64,000 bases of DNA from Aedes albopictus (Eukaryota > Arthropoda > Insecta > Diptera > Culicidae), in contig NC_085138.1 of the NCBI RefSeq assembly GCF_035046485.1, positions 24,026,800-24,090,799 of the forward strand, written 5' to 3'. This document shows, in pieces, positions 43,860 to 54,849 of this stretch. The translations under genes and the position numbers were made by a program. The notes below the pieces were generated by a model that searched no databases, was not told the DNA's origin, and was given only the letters and a program-made list of their open reading frames with translations. Position 1 is the first letter of the stretch. Every line of letters starts with the position of its first letter.

Positions 43860-44684
43860 TTTATTGGTCCTATCGGAACCGGATGTGGACAGCTCGCGAT
43901 TTCGCGGTGATTTAAAACGGATTCGTTACCGATCGGGAGTGGAATTTAGTGAATTTGCACCGGGTGTTGCCGCGTGCAAAATGGCGTAGCAAATGATTGC
44001 TGTATGCCACAGCGGCGTACGTGCAAAGACATGTTCACAAATGGTCGAGCCCAAGGCCGAGCCTTTGTGAATATTTTCGGCCAAGAAAAAGTGATTCGAT
44101 CCGCTATAATGCGGAAAACGGAAATTTTCCTGTGAAAACCCAACATTTAGGAAGTGAATTGGGAGATTGGCAGCTTTGCCAAGTGTGATTATTGCGCAGA
44201 TAGTGCTCTGCCCTTGGCTCTGCCACCGAGTGCGAAAGCCCACGGCTTTCCGGAAGAAAAGTTAGGTTATGGTTGATTGCGTGCAAGTCGGCAAAGGCAA
44301 AAGCTTGGAAGCTTTTCGAAATTGTGATTGTGTGTGTGAAAGATTGCTACGTTATATGCGTTAGCAAATGCGAAAGTTTGAGCTTTTCTAATGGAAATTG
44401 TGTTGGATTGCTGCATCTGATCGATCAGCAAAAGCGGAAGCTTGAGAGCGTCCCAGAAAACTTGTGATTGTATCCATTCGTATAAGCTCAAAGCTTTCCG
44501 GAAGAGAAGTGTGGTTATGGGCTGTTGCTCTATTGCAACTGTGAATGGGCAATTAAGAAAGCCGATGAGCTTTCGAAGAAAAAGTGGGGTTATGTAAACG
44601 GTGACGACGAAGCGCGATGCTTCCCGAATAAAGTGAGAAAACAAAAGTGAAGTGAAAATCGAAACTTGACTGCATAACCGAAAA
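43860..44684 (+). promoter_or_regulatory. BEL leader with primer-binding-site candidate
   Basis: 825 bases between LTR and gag-pol ATG. TGG at 43865-43867 starts a possible tRNA primer-binding site; the tRNA is not identified. A degenerate motif (AGCTTTCCGGAAGARAAGT, then GGTTATGG) recurs near 44240, 44492 and 44570. Another AAGCTT-rich segment lies at 44300-44450. TTCACAAA..TTTGTGAA near 44034-44072 forms an inverted repeat. RNA structure or packaging roles are possible but unproven. Confidence 0.6.
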
Positions 44685-47600
44685 ATGACTGGAAAAAGGA
44701 AGAATCAAAAATTAACGAAGAGTGCTATACAAAAAGAAAATGAAAGTGATACGCCAAAAGTGAAGAAGCCCGAAATTACAAAGAAGAATCTGCAGTTTCC
44801 GGAGAAAGGTAGTGACGAAGGTGAAACAACAGCCACTGGGGTTTCGGACCAGTTGCTACTGGCGGCTGAGGTGGCGAATCAGTTACCTATGCTCGCTACT
44901 GTCAACGCTGCAGGTCAAAGGCGACAGGATCCAACGCTCAGTGTCGCTCATCAGAAACAAGTTGAACGTGATAAGAGGGAAAAGGCGGAAATGGATCGTG
45001 CTATTGAAAATATGGTGGATCGTCAAGATCTAATAATCGAAAAGCTGCTTCGGATCCAGGATTCGATCAAAACGGAGGCAGCAAACAACGTCCATTACCT
45101 TCACCTTCAGCTGCAAACAATTCAACGAGCATACGATGAGTTTGACTCAGTGCATAACGAGCTTCTTGCACTACTCCCTAGGGAAAAACGAGGTGAGTCC
45201 AAACAAAAATATCTTAACTTTGAAGTATTACACGGTCAGCTTTACGTTGACGTGCAAACGATGATTGCCAACCAGCAGAAGCCTATGGCCAGTGAGGTGT
45301 TGCCGCAAAATACCAATGCTTCCGGGCTTCAACCACGGCCTCAAGTGGTAAACAGTGTGCCACACCTGCAGGTACCACTCCCAACGTTCGATGGGAAGTT
45401 GGAAAATTGGTACGCATTCAAAAGCATGTTTCACACAGTGATGAATCGCTACCCAAATGAATCACCGGCAATCAAGTTATATCACCTCAAAAATTCGTTG
45501 ATAGGAGAAGCGTCGGGTAAGATAGATCAGGACATTATTAATAATAATGATTATGATTCTGCCTGGCGCATGTTAGAAGATGCCTACGAGGATCAACGCT
45601 TGATCATAGATACGCATATCGATGCGCTCTTCAACCTTCCGAAAATCACAAAAGAGAATGGAGAAGAGTTGCGAAAATTGGTTGAGTCCTGCAGTAAGCA
45701 CGTCGATGCGTTGAAAAACCATGATCTTCCAGTGGAAGGATTATCGGAAATGATGTTAATCAATATCATCAACAAACGACTGGACAGAGAGACTAGGAAG
45801 CAATGGGAGTCCTCGTTGTCCCGTGATGATCAACCAAGTTACGACGAGTTGATTGATTTTTTGAAGGATCGTAGTCGTGTTCTTCAGAAACTTTCCAGTC
45901 ATGCGCAACCGAGCCAAACGCAGCCAGTTGCAAAATCGAAGCAGCAAAAGGTCTTTGTGCAGACCAACAAAGATACTTGTCCATGTTGCTCAGGCTCTCA
46001 CAATATCTATAAATGTGAAAGTTTCAAGAAACTATCAATCCCCGAACGCTTCGAGAAGGTAAAAAGGGCGGGTCTGTGCTTTAATTGCCTCCGCGCCGGG
46101 CATCGCACAATGGACTGTAAGACGGATAAGCAGTGCAAGACCTGTAGCAAGCGGCACCACAGCTATCTACACAACGAACGAGTTGAAGATCCAAAGAAGC
46201 CGAACGACAGCAGCCATCCGAAGAATCCAGCGCAAGAAACGAAGATCGAACCCGACAGCGGAAATCCGGTAGAGGCACGTGCGGTAACCTGCTGTACACA
46301 AACGAAGATGGCGACGAAGCAGATTTTCCTGTCAACGGCGAAAGTACTAGTGAGTGGATCCGGTAATGTGACTACAACATGTAGAGCGTTGCTGGATTGT
46401 TGTTCGGAGTCGAACCTGATAACGAAGAAGCTGGCGGAGAAACTGAACATCAAGCCGTCGGTTATAGACCCACCGATTGCGATTTGCGGTCTTAACGGAA
46501 TGACAACGAGCACCAACCAGATCATCCAAACCAGGGTATCATCTAGGGACGGCAAGTTTTTTGCTGTTCTCGACTTCCTGGTTACCCCTGCCATCACTGA
46601 ACTTCCTTCAAGTAAGATAGATACCTATTCGTGGCCTCTCCCTGCTGGTATTGAGCTGGCAGATCCGTCATTTAATATTCCTGACGAGGTCGACATGATA
46701 ATTGGCGCTGAGGTCTTTTATGACGTGCTGAGACAAGGGCGTCTGAAGATAGGCAGCGATTTTCCTGTATTAGCTGAGACGACGTTTGGGTGGGTTGTCA
46801 GCGGACCCGTAAAGACAGTACAGGCGACTTCGCGCAGAAGGAGAATCTGCCAAATGAACACGACCCAAGAAGACATCAATCGAACTTTGACAAGATTCTG
46901 GGAGCTCGAAGCAGGATACGTAACCAACAAGATGACTGCAGAGGAGCGTACCGTAGAACAACATTTCGAGGAAACACACTGCCGAAACAGCGAGGGGAGG
47001 TACGTAGTGAGGCTGCCTTTCAACGATCTCCAGAATCAGCTCGGCGATTCGTATGAATATGCCAAACTCCGGTGTAGCAGATTAATCAGCAGCCTCTCAA
47101 AGAATCCGTCAAAGCAAATGGCATATACCGAGTTCATGAATGAGTATCGTCAACTTGGTCACATGCAAGAGGTCAGCGATAATCCCGACCGAGGTTACTT
47201 TCTCCCACATCATGCGGTGTATAAAGAAAGTAGCTCAACCACGAAAACCAGAGTGGTTTTCGATGCATCTGCTGCAACGACAACCGGTGTGTCTTTAAAC
47301 GATACGCAACTAGTGGGTCCGACAGTGCAAAGTGATTTAATCACACTCATACTGAGATTTTGTACACACCATGTAGTTTTGACAGCGGACGTTCCTAAAA
47401 TGTACCGTCAGGTACAGCTGCATCCAGATGATCGACAGTACCAGCGGATCGTGTGGCTGAATGACAAGGGCGAATTGGCTACGTTCGAGCTGACAACCGT
47501 TACCTACGGTTGCTCCAGCGCTCCATATCTCGCCACAAGAAGCTTGATACAGCTAGCAGCAGATGAGGGTGAAGATTTTCCACTGGCGGCGCGAGCAGTG

Positions 47601-50183
47601 AAAAAGGACAGCTATATAGATGATTTCATCACTGGAGGACGAACGGCTATCGAAGTCGTTCAGATGTACGAGCAGCTGAAAGAGATGCTGAAACGAGGCG
47701 GCTTCGGAGTACACAAGTTCTGCTCCAACAGCCCTGAAGTGTTACGAGCCATACCGGATGAACTGCAAGAAAAAAAAGTGGATTTTGAGTCGTCAGAGTT
47801 GAATAACACAATCAAAACCCTGGGCTTGATTTGGAATCCCAACGATGATTACTTTGCATTCAATGTGACGAGCTTCATCAACCAAGGCACACCAACAAAA
47901 CGAATCGTTCTATCAGAGATTGGTCGACTCTATGATCCGTTAGGTTTCCTGGGACCAGTTGGAACTATTGCAAAGTTAACAATGCAGGAACTATGGCGAC
48001 TGAAACTTGATTGGGACGACGAACTGCCTGACGAGCAAATGGATACTTGGAATACTTTCCGTGTTCAACTGCAATCCGTACGGAGAATTCGAAAGAAGCG
48101 ATGTGTCATTCCTGGTGATGCAAAACGTATCGAACTTCATGGCTACTGCGATGCATCGAAACGTGCATATGGCGCCTGCCTTTATGTGCGATGTGTACTA
48201 GGTGATGGTAAGATAAATGTTCAACTACTCTGCAGCAAATCTCGCGTTGCTCCTCTGAAACCGGTCACCATACCGCGCCTAGAGCTATGTGCCGCACTGG
48301 TGCTAGCACAGCTGACGCGAAAGTCGATGGAAGCATTACAAGTCAACTTCGATAGTGTTACGCTCTGGTCAGATTCCCAAATTGTCTTGAGCTGGTTGAA
48401 GAAATCACCGTTGGTGCTAAATGAATTCGTTTGCAACAGAGTCGTTTCCATCATCGAGCTAACGCCGAATTACGAGTGGCGATACGTAAGATCCGAATGT
48501 AATCCGGCAGACGCATTATCGCGTGGAATGCTTCCGGAGCCGCTGATAGAGAACGAACTATGGTGGGGAGGTTCTCCCGAGCTTCGACAGTCCCGACTAC
48601 TGGAAGAAGAAATACCTGCCGTTACTGACGAGAACCTTCCGGAGCTACGAACACGTGTTTTCGTCAACATCGTCAAAGAGCCAGCGTTTTACTTCGGACG
48701 TGTCAGCAGGTTCACACGTCTGCAGCGTGCTTGGGCATACGTCTGGAGATTCATCGATAATACCCGAGCAAAGGTCAGGAATAATGAGCCGCTCTCTGCA
48801 ACAGAATTGTCCAGAGCAACGCAAACAATCGTGAAGCTGGTACAGGAGGAAGGATTCCCTGATCTGCTCAAGGATCTGAAAATGGAAAGAATGAAGCGAA
48901 ACAATTATTCTGGGCTAGCGCCATTTGTCGATCAGGATGGCGTTATTCGAGTCGGCGGACGATTGAAATATTCCCAAATTCCGTACGAGGGTAAACACCA
49001 GATCCTTCTGCCAGACAAACACCACGTCACCCAGATTTTGGTTCGTGAGATGCATGAAAGGAACCTTCATGTAGGACAGAACGGTCTAGTTTCCATTGTA
49101 CGACAACAGTACTGGCCCGTTAAGTTGAAGTCCATCGTCAAACAGACAACTAATCGGTGTTATGTATGCTACCGCAACAAGCCTCAACAAACGAACCAGT
49201 TCATGGGGGATCTACCAAGTTATCGTGTCACGCCGTCACCAGTGTTCTCCAAAACCGGAATAGATTTCGCTGGCCCATTTGTGCTGAAGGAAAGCGGCCG
49301 CAAACCGAAGTTCTACAAAGCGTACGTCTGTGTATTTGTGTGTATGTCCGTTAAGGCCGTGCACCTGGAACTGTGTACCGATCTACGATCCGAAACATTT
49401 CTTGGAGCATTACAACGGTTCGTGAGTCGACGCGGCCTTCCTAGTGATCTTTTTTCTGACAACGGCACGACTTTTGTTGGCGCTGACCACGAATTGGCAA
49501 ATTTGAGGAAGCTGTTCGAAGATCAAATGCACACCGCGAGGGTAACTGATTTCTGCATTGCAAAAGGGATCACCTGGCACTTCATACCTCCCAGAAGCCC
49601 ACACTTTGGCGGGATCTGGGAGGCTGGAGTTAAATCGATGAAGTACCTACTGAAACGTGTCGTTGGAGAAACTCGATTGACCTACGAGGAAATGGCAACC
49701 TTCCTAGCCGAAGCTGAAGCTGTATTGAATTCGCGTCCATTGTGTCCTCTTTCGGACGACCCAAGTGACTTGGAAGCCTTGACCCCGTCGCATTTCCTCA
49801 TTGGGCGTCCCGGTCAGGCAATCACCGAGCCGTCGTATAGTCAACAGAAGATCAACAGGCTGTCAAGGTGGCAGCACGTGCAGAGTATGAGAGAACATTT
49901 TTGGAACCGGTGGTCCACGGACTACCTCCACACGTTGCAGACCCGGCAGAAATGGAAGGATGGCGTTCTCGATATCAAGATAGGATCCTTGGTGTTGCTT
50001 CGTGATGAAAATCTATCTCCACAGCTGTGGAAAATGGGCCGTATCGTTTCATTGCACCCGGGCAAGGACGGCATAGTCAGGGTGATTACCGTCAAAACTT
50101 CCAGCGGCGAATACCGACGTGCAGTGGCGAAGGTGTGCCTGCTGCCAGATGTTGAATCGGACGATCCAAGGGGGGGTGTATGA
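44685..50183 (+). CDS. BEL/Pao gag-pol polyprotein (1832 aa)
   Basis: Single frame. A Lys-rich coiled N-terminus precedes a Pao-type gag domain near 230-420 (PLPTFDGKLENWYAFKSMF). Zinc knuckles follow near 435-490 (CFNCLRAGHRTMDC). The aspartic-protease region near 569 reads LLDCCSESNLITKKL, with DCCS where DSGS or DSAS is usual. RT has VFDASAATTTGVSLND and YIDD near 976; RNase H has GYCDASKRAYGACLY near 1152. Integrase shows an HH-CC finger near 1445-1490, then D near 1525, D in SDNGTTF near 1590 and E in GIWEAGVKSMK near 1642. A C-terminal Pao domain follows. No stop or frameshift. The terminal TGA is the first three bases of the 3' LTR, after a GGGGGGG polypurine tract. No env-like gene. 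The product would form particles and integrate element cDNA. Confidence 0.96.
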   Translation: MTGKRKNQKLTKSAIQKENESDTPKVKKPEITKKNLQFPEKGSDEGETTATGVSDQLLLAAEVANQLPMLATVNAAGQRRQDPTLSVAHQKQVERDKREKAEMDRAIENMVDRQDLIIEKLLRIQDSIKTEAANNVHYLHLQLQTIQRAYDEFDSVHNELLALLPREKRGESKQKYLNFEVLHGQLYVDVQTMIANQQKPMASEVLPQNTNASGLQPRPQVVNSVPHLQVPLPTFDGKLENWYAFKSMFHTVMNRYPNESPAIKLYHLKNSLIGEASGKIDQDIINNNDYDSAWRMLEDAYEDQRLIIDTHIDALFNLPKITKENGEELRKLVESCSKHVDALKNHDLPVEGLSEMMLINIINKRLDRETRKQWESSLSRDDQPSYDELIDFLKDRSRVLQKLSSHAQPSQTQPVAKSKQQKVFVQTNKDTCPCCSGSHNIYKCESFKKLSIPERFEKVKRAGLCFNCLRAGHRTMDCKTDKQCKTCSKRHHSYLHNERVEDPKKPNDSSHPKNPAQETKIEPDSGNPVEARAVTCCTQTKMATKQIFLSTAKVLVSGSGNVTTTCRALLDCCSESNLITKKLAEKLNIKPSVIDPPIAICGLNGMTTSTNQIIQTRVSSRDGKFFAVLDFLVTPAITELPSSKIDTYSWPLPAGIELADPSFNIPDEVDMIIGAEVFYDVLRQGRLKIGSDFPVLAETTFGWVVSGPVKTVQATSRRRRICQMNTTQEDINRTLTRFWELEAGYVTNKMTAEERTVEQHFEETHCRNSEGRYVVRLPFNDLQNQLGDSYEYAKLRCSRLISSLSKNPSKQMAYTEFMNEYRQLGHMQEVSDNPDRGYFLPHHAVYKESSSTTKTRVVFDASAATTTGVSLNDTQLVGPTVQSDLITLILRFCTHHVVLTADVPKMYRQVQLHPDDRQYQRIVWLNDKGELATFELTTVTYGCSSAPYLATRSLIQLAADEGEDFPLAARAVKKDSYIDDFITGGRTAIEVVQMYEQLKEMLKRGGFGVHKFCSNSPEVLRAIPDELQEKKVDFESSELNNTIKTLGLIWNPNDDYFAFNVTSFINQGTPTKRIVLSEIGRLYDPLGFLGPVGTIAKLTMQELWRLKLDWDDELPDEQMDTWNTFRVQLQSVRRIRKKRCVIPGDAKRIELHGYCDASKRAYGACLYVRCVLGDGKINVQLLCSKSRVAPLKPVTIPRLELCAALVLAQLTRKSMEALQVNFDSVTLWSDSQIVLSWLKKSPLVLNEFVCNRVVSIIELTPNYEWRYVRSECNPADALSRGMLPEPLIENELWWGGSPELRQSRLLEEEIPAVTDENLPELRTRVFVNIVKEPAFYFGRVSRFTRLQRAWAYVWRFIDNTRAKVRNNEPLSATELSRATQTIVKLVQEEGFPDLLKDLKMERMKRNNYSGLAPFVDQDGVIRVGGRLKYSQIPYEGKHQILLPDKHHVTQILVREMHERNLHVGQNGLVSIVRQQYWPVKLKSIVKQTTNRCYVCYRNKPQQTNQFMGDLPSYRVTPSPVFSKTGIDFAGPFVLKESGRKPKFYKAYVCVFVCMSVKAVHLELCTDLRSETFLGALQRFVSRRGLPSDLFSDNGTTFVGADHELANLRKLFEDQMHTARVTDFCIAKGITWHFIPPRSPHFGGIWEAGVKSMKYLLKRVVGETRLTYEEMATFLAEAEAVLNSRPLCPLSDDPSDLEALTPSHFLIGRPGQAITEPSYSQQKINRLSRWQHVQSMREHFWNRWSTDYLHTLQTRQKWKDGVLDIKIGSLVLLRDENLSPQLWKMGRIVSLHPGKDGIVRVITVKTSSGEYRRAVAKVCLLPDVESDDPRGGV
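50168..50176 (+). promoter_or_regulatory. BEL polypurine tract
   Basis: AAGGGGGGG a few bases before the 3' LTR; it primes plus-strand DNA synthesis in LTR elements. Confidence 0.75.
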
Positions 50184-50382
50184 TTGGGTAATTTTGAAAT
50201 ACAGTCCACATTTCTTTCAGTGTAACTTTTTCCTCTGTTTGCATTACCTGAAAAACGAACAAACTTTGTACCCTGAGTTAGTTGAGTAATAAACGTTGTA
50301 CCGATTGAACGCGTTCGTGTTTTCGTCTCGCTTAACCGAAGAAATCGCTGTCCCAGACCACGAAACCATTTTCCCCGGAACA
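50181..50382 (+). repeat. BEL 3' LTR
   Basis: Same 202 bases as the 5' LTR by eye. Its opening TGA also ends gag-pol. Confidence 0.95.
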
Positions 50383-50734
50383 CGGCCTGTCAGACCTACA
50401 CTACCCTAACCTTCTGTTAGGGTGTCTGTTGAGCAGATTATCCCCCTATGGTTTAGAAGGAAAAAAAAAATGCAACGTGTTACATTTTTTTGTGATTATA
50501 ATCCTCAAACTCATTACCATAATGGAGGATATTTTCCTGTGAATGTGGCGTGAAATTAATCCGCATTGTTTCTTGACAACGGCAGACTGAAAATTCTGAA
50601 CTGAAATCATAAGTGTCTACAAGTGAATCATAAGTACATGGTCATTACATGTTTAGAATTATTGGAAAATTGTTATGATTTTTATCGTTCGGTAATTTAT
50701 TTATAGAGAGAGCGATCACCAGTTGAAAATATGA

Positions 50735-52060
50735 TTTTGCCTTCTGGTACGTCTACAGAAGTTTCTTTCAAAGTGTTCCTTTAAGGATCTCTCTAGGAGT
50801 TTCTTTATGGATTACTCTTTGTGAATCCTTCTGGAATTCCTACAATGGTTCTTTTTGCCATTTTTATTGATATTGCTTTCAGGATTTTTACAGCATATTT
50901 CTTCCGGGATGACTCCAAAAGTTTTGTTCTAGAGATTTTCCAATGAGTTCATTCCGAGATTCGTGAAGCAGATACTTATGCAATCCACCCAGTAGTATAT
51001 TTAGCAAGAAAATATGTAGGCTCAGACTACCGATAGTGTTCCGGAACCGATCTAGCGTGTCCCACCGGAAGTGGTCAAATGCCAAAAGGAACCAAACCCA
51101 TGCGTGCGAAACATCAGATAGCGGCTTTTAAGATAACTTGATGGAGAGCAAGAAAATAGGTTCAGACCACATTAGACAATATTGGTAGAGTTCCAGAACC
51201 GTTTCCGGTTGTTGGGCCGGAAGTGGTCAAACGCAAAAATTCTGATATTTTTTAGCTGTTATATGTTCAACACGGACGTCAACGTTGGGATATGTGCTAT
51301 TATTAAGTTTCTCAATTATATTAAAATTCTTGCTAAATTTGCTAAAATTCTAAATAAAGTATTCTCAGGATTCAGGAACAGTTTGGCGTACGTCAACGGA
51401 AAGATCATGCTTCGGAATGTTGGCTTTACAATCTTTTGGGGGAATCGAAAACACTAGTTTATGATCTTTTCCCACGTTTCGTTCCGTATGTGACCTTTTT
51501 CAACGTTTCCTAGTCAAGATGGCTTTGCTAATCTTGCTAAACAAAGCAATGGTGCAAGATTCCAAAACAGGGACCGAATTCTAATTCGCCTGATAGGTAG
51601 GAGATTGTTTGCATCACGATGGTTTAAAACCGAATGGACTCAATATATACTTCCACATGACAATTTTTGAGCTTAGCAAAGCCATCTTGACCAGTAAATC
51701 TTAACCGATTGGAGCCTTGAAAAAGACCACATCCGGCCCGGACCAACTTGCAATTCTATGAACTATTTTTCAAGTCTTGGAAGGACAAATCTCAGAAAGA
51801 ATTTCTTTAGGGAGCCCAGAAAAAAAAATCCAAAAATTACTGGAAAGACTTACTAAAGAAATTTTTGTAGGATATTCTGTAGAAATCCTTGAAGGAACTC
51901 CTTAAGTAATATGACAAGAAACTTCTGCACAAGACCCAGAAGAAATATCTGGAGCTTGTGTGGAGAATTTGCTTTTTCACGAATCAAAAGAAATTAGAAA
52001 AAAAAAATCTGTGGGAATCTCTGGATGATTTCCAGAAGAACAAAATTCATGAAATTGAAA
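50735..52060. repeat. Degenerate GGAATTCC-type repeats and other repeats
   Basis: Scattered GGAATTCC-family units at 50735-50970 and in opposite polarity at 51780-52060. In between, a diverged direct repeat (AGCAAGAAAATAKGTTCAGA.. to CCGGAAGTGGTCAAAYGC) occurs at about 51003-51080 and 51150-51233. An inverted pair (TCAAGATGGCTTTGCTAA) lies at about 51515 and 51680. No gene seen. Confidence 0.55.
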
Positions 52061-53170
52061 ATGTCGCAAGTCTGTTTCCAATAATGATCCATAAATGTAA
52101 CTTAAGTATTCATAATATTATTCAGTGACTTTTCTGTACATCGCTAGATACTGAACGTAGTTTACCTCGTATCAGTAGGTCAGCTCCAGAGGCACGTTCT
52201 TCTCCATTTGGGAAATTTGTAACCATTAGCTTACCTCGTACAAAAATTGAATCAATTGACTGAGTTATAGCGGAAAAGTGCTCAAAATAGAAGTGTTGCC
52301 GAGGGTCTCTCTTCCCTAGTGTTTTATTGGTGAACAGGGAAACCTGGGGTTTGCTTTAGATGCAAACAAATCAGACGTAAAATTAAGCCGGTAAAGCCGA
52401 AGCATGATTAGAATATTCAAATGAAATGTGTTTTCCACTTTTGAATAAATTGTCTAATTTGAAGCGCACGGAACTTAAGCGATTGCGCGCTTATTATATG
52501 GAATCAATCCATTAACTATCATCCGCCTCCTACACTTCTCATTTGCTGCCGTAAACAGTTCGATGCAGCCCCATGGTGTCTCATTATGGAATTCAATGCG
52601 GAAAATGCCAGAGGTAATTTTGCTCCACCTCAAGGTGCGTTTTGCCCCCAGCAGTTTTTCAGCACCTAAAAGCTAACACTTTTTTTAAATTTTTTATTTG
52701 TCTCAGTAAATTTGATACAGTTTTGACCCGATTTTATCACCCCCTCAGACTGCATAGGTTACAGTGTAGAACAACTGCCCTTAATAACAGCATTTAATTG
52801 TTAATGCTTTCATTTCTTATTATTCTTCTGCATCCTGAAATTACGACCCTGGGACGCAGTCTGCACCTCATCTTGTATTTGAGTATTTGAGTTAAGCAAT
52901 GAAAGTTTTCTTTGTCAATGGAATTGTTGCATTTGTATCTCTATATCATGTAGCATATATAGAATCTGGTTCCAAAAAGCTGTTCAAAGTTGTGGGCGTC
53001 AAAGATCTGATGGATCATTGGAAGCATATTTTAGCACGAATTACATACCACTTCTATATTCTAGGTAATGTAAATAACTTTTGACAAATGAAACAGACTT
53101 TGATAATACAAATAAGAAAGTAGACATAGCTGGGGGGTGGTATCAGGATGTCCTAGCAGGGTGCCTAAAA
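52061..53170. other. Intergenic, little recognised
   Basis: GGTCAGCTCCAGAGGCACGT at about 52190 is a scrap like the LINE 3' UTR at 12945. The rest is AT-rich without a supported gene. Confidence 0.4.
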
Positions 53171-53178
53171 ACGTAAGA

Positions 53179-53673
53179 GCACAGAGATACAGATGGCACA
53201 CTCTGATCGCTTCCCATCGATCATCTTTTTAATGGATGATTCAAATATTCAGTAGTTGGTCGATTGACCACTCGCGGCGCTGGCATCGTTTTTGCTCCTG
53301 TTTGACGTTTACTCACTACCGGCCAAACACAGTATTTTTAGCATTGGGTTTCGTTCGATTTTGTTTTCGTGACAATGTTTTTTAATGAAATTTGTTCTAA
53401 GTGTTAATTAGAATAATTAGCCACAGAAGTCCAATGTTCGACTGTTCGTGTGACTAACATCTAGTTTGCCATGCCCTTACAGCGTCCGTAGCGGTACTAG
53501 ATGTGTCAAATAAATTTCGTTTACCGAAACAAAACATGCTTTGCAAGCTGGACAATTAAAAACAATCAATTATTACAATATGAGTTATACATTTAATTAA
53601 ATAGGAAAAGTAACTACAGCGCCATTGGAGTTCTAGTGTATTTCTATTAAGTGTTACGTCTATTTCTCTGTGG
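53179..53673. mobile_element. 495-bp MITE with CACAGAG ends
   Basis: GCACAGAGATACAGATG at 53179 and the inverse of CCACAGAGAAATAGACG ending 53673, flanked by TAAGA on both sides (53174-53178 and 53674-53678). Related in ends and duplication type to 19455-19837. Confidence 0.6.
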
Positions 53674-53693
53674 TAAGAGTTCATCTCTTTATA

Positions 53694-53802
53694 GGGCACT
53701 GCACTGTTTTGATTTTGTATGGGATTTTGACGTTTCGTGGCCTTGTTGTTTACAAAATTTCTGTAAGAGTGAAAGAGAAGGAGAGATTTTCATGCAGTGC
53801 CC
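53694..53802. mobile_element. 109-bp MITE with GGGCACTGCA ends
   Basis: A 10-bp perfect inverted repeat GGGCACTGCA at both ends, flanked by TA. The core includes TTTTGACGTTTCGTGGC, also found at 17690. Confidence 0.7.
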
Positions 53803-53819
53803 TATTATGTGATCCCCCT

Positions 53820-54290
53820 CTCACTCCCAAGAAATCCCTGTAAAAATATTAAGAATTTCTTGATGGAATCTATAGATAAAGATTTATTTAAGAAAAAACA
53901 CCTCTGGAGATTTCCAGAAAAAAATCAAGCGGTGATTCGGAGATACCTCTGAATGAATACCGGGAGGAATTCCTGGACAAATCCACAAAAACAATCATGA
54001 AGGAAACATACCTGAAAGATTCTGTAGAATTCTTTGAAAGAATCTGGACTCTGGCAGCGTCAGAAAAATTTATGATAGAACCCCAGAGGTAACCTTTGCA
54101 GGAACGCTGAACAAAAAAACCCGAGAATATCTAGGATGGATCTTTGAAGAAATTTAGGAAAAAAAATCCTCGGAACAATCAGAAAAGAAATATTCGAAGG
54201 ATTCGGAGGAGATTTCTGTATAAATCAAGGGAAATCTCTAGAGGAACAAAAGAATGGATCGAATCCTGAAAAGCATCCCGACAAAGTGTC
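53820..54290. repeat. Degenerate GGAATTCC-type repeats
   Basis: Weak CCAGAAGAAAT/GGAATTCCTGGA units; no gene. Confidence 0.4.
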
Positions 54291-54299
54291 GTAATAAAC

Positions 54300-54830
54300 A
54301 GATAACATACTAAGGGGGCTCACTAAACAGTTTAAATTGCTGCGTAAGCCATGATTTTCTGTTATTTGAAATGTTTCATCAAATTGTGAATAAAATAATC
54401 AAAGATTAATCAGAATAAACTTTAATAAGCGGTTTACGCTGTTAAGTGAATCCCCTTACTGTGTTATCTGATATCTAAAATAATTAACTGAATTTGTTCT
54501 CAGTTTGGTTGAATAAGCAGGCAACATAACAAACATGATAACAAACAATTATATCCATGATATCATTAAAATAACTCATTATGTTATCATCAGGAGCATC
54601 CGTATATCAACTTCTGTAAATCGATTGATTTGATATGATTGATAACACATTTTGTTATCAGAGAGGTATTTCGTCAGTTATTGATAACTAACATCCAATG
54701 TTGTTATCGATGATGATGCTTCAGCTTCAGAGTTTGTCAGGTGCGGTAACATGAATTACCAAGGTGATAACACAGAATTGTTAAACGAGTTCTGGGGTGA
54801 GCACTAGTTATCATTTTTTTATGGGCTGTT
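54300..54830. repeat. AT-rich segment dense in GTTATCA words
   Basis: GTTATCA or TGATAAC occurs many times in both orientations between about 54490 and 54820. Ends resembling GGGGGCTCACTAAACAGTTT (54312) and, inverted, a diverged GGGGTGAGCAC (about 54795) may bound a MITE, but this is uncertain. Confidence 0.45.
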
Positions 54831-54849
54831 ATTCGACTTTACTCAGGAC

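Larger units (their letters stand above)
43658..50382 (+). mobile_element. Intact BEL/Pao LTR retrotransposon
   Basis: A 6.7-kb element with 202-bp LTRs (43658-43859 and 50181-50382) that look identical by eye, and a 5-bp target duplication CGGCC (43653-43657 and 50383-50387). It has one uninterrupted gag-pol frame. Complete structure and equal LTRs indicate a very recent, possibly active, insertion into the R1 3' UTR. Confidence 0.95.
38551..50470 (+). mobile_element. 5'-truncated R1-clade LINE, copy 2 (split by BEL)
   Basis: Homology to copy 1 starts at AAGCGGGTTGATGAG (38551), inside ORF1 about 20 codons after its ATG, so the 5' UTR and ORF1 start are missing. It ends with ten A at 50461-50470. 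The 9-bp duplication TGCAACGTG lies at 38542-38550 and 50471-50479. The BEL element 43658-50382 sits in the 3' UTR. The remaining 3' UTR is 43030-43657 plus 50388-50460. Confidence 0.93.
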
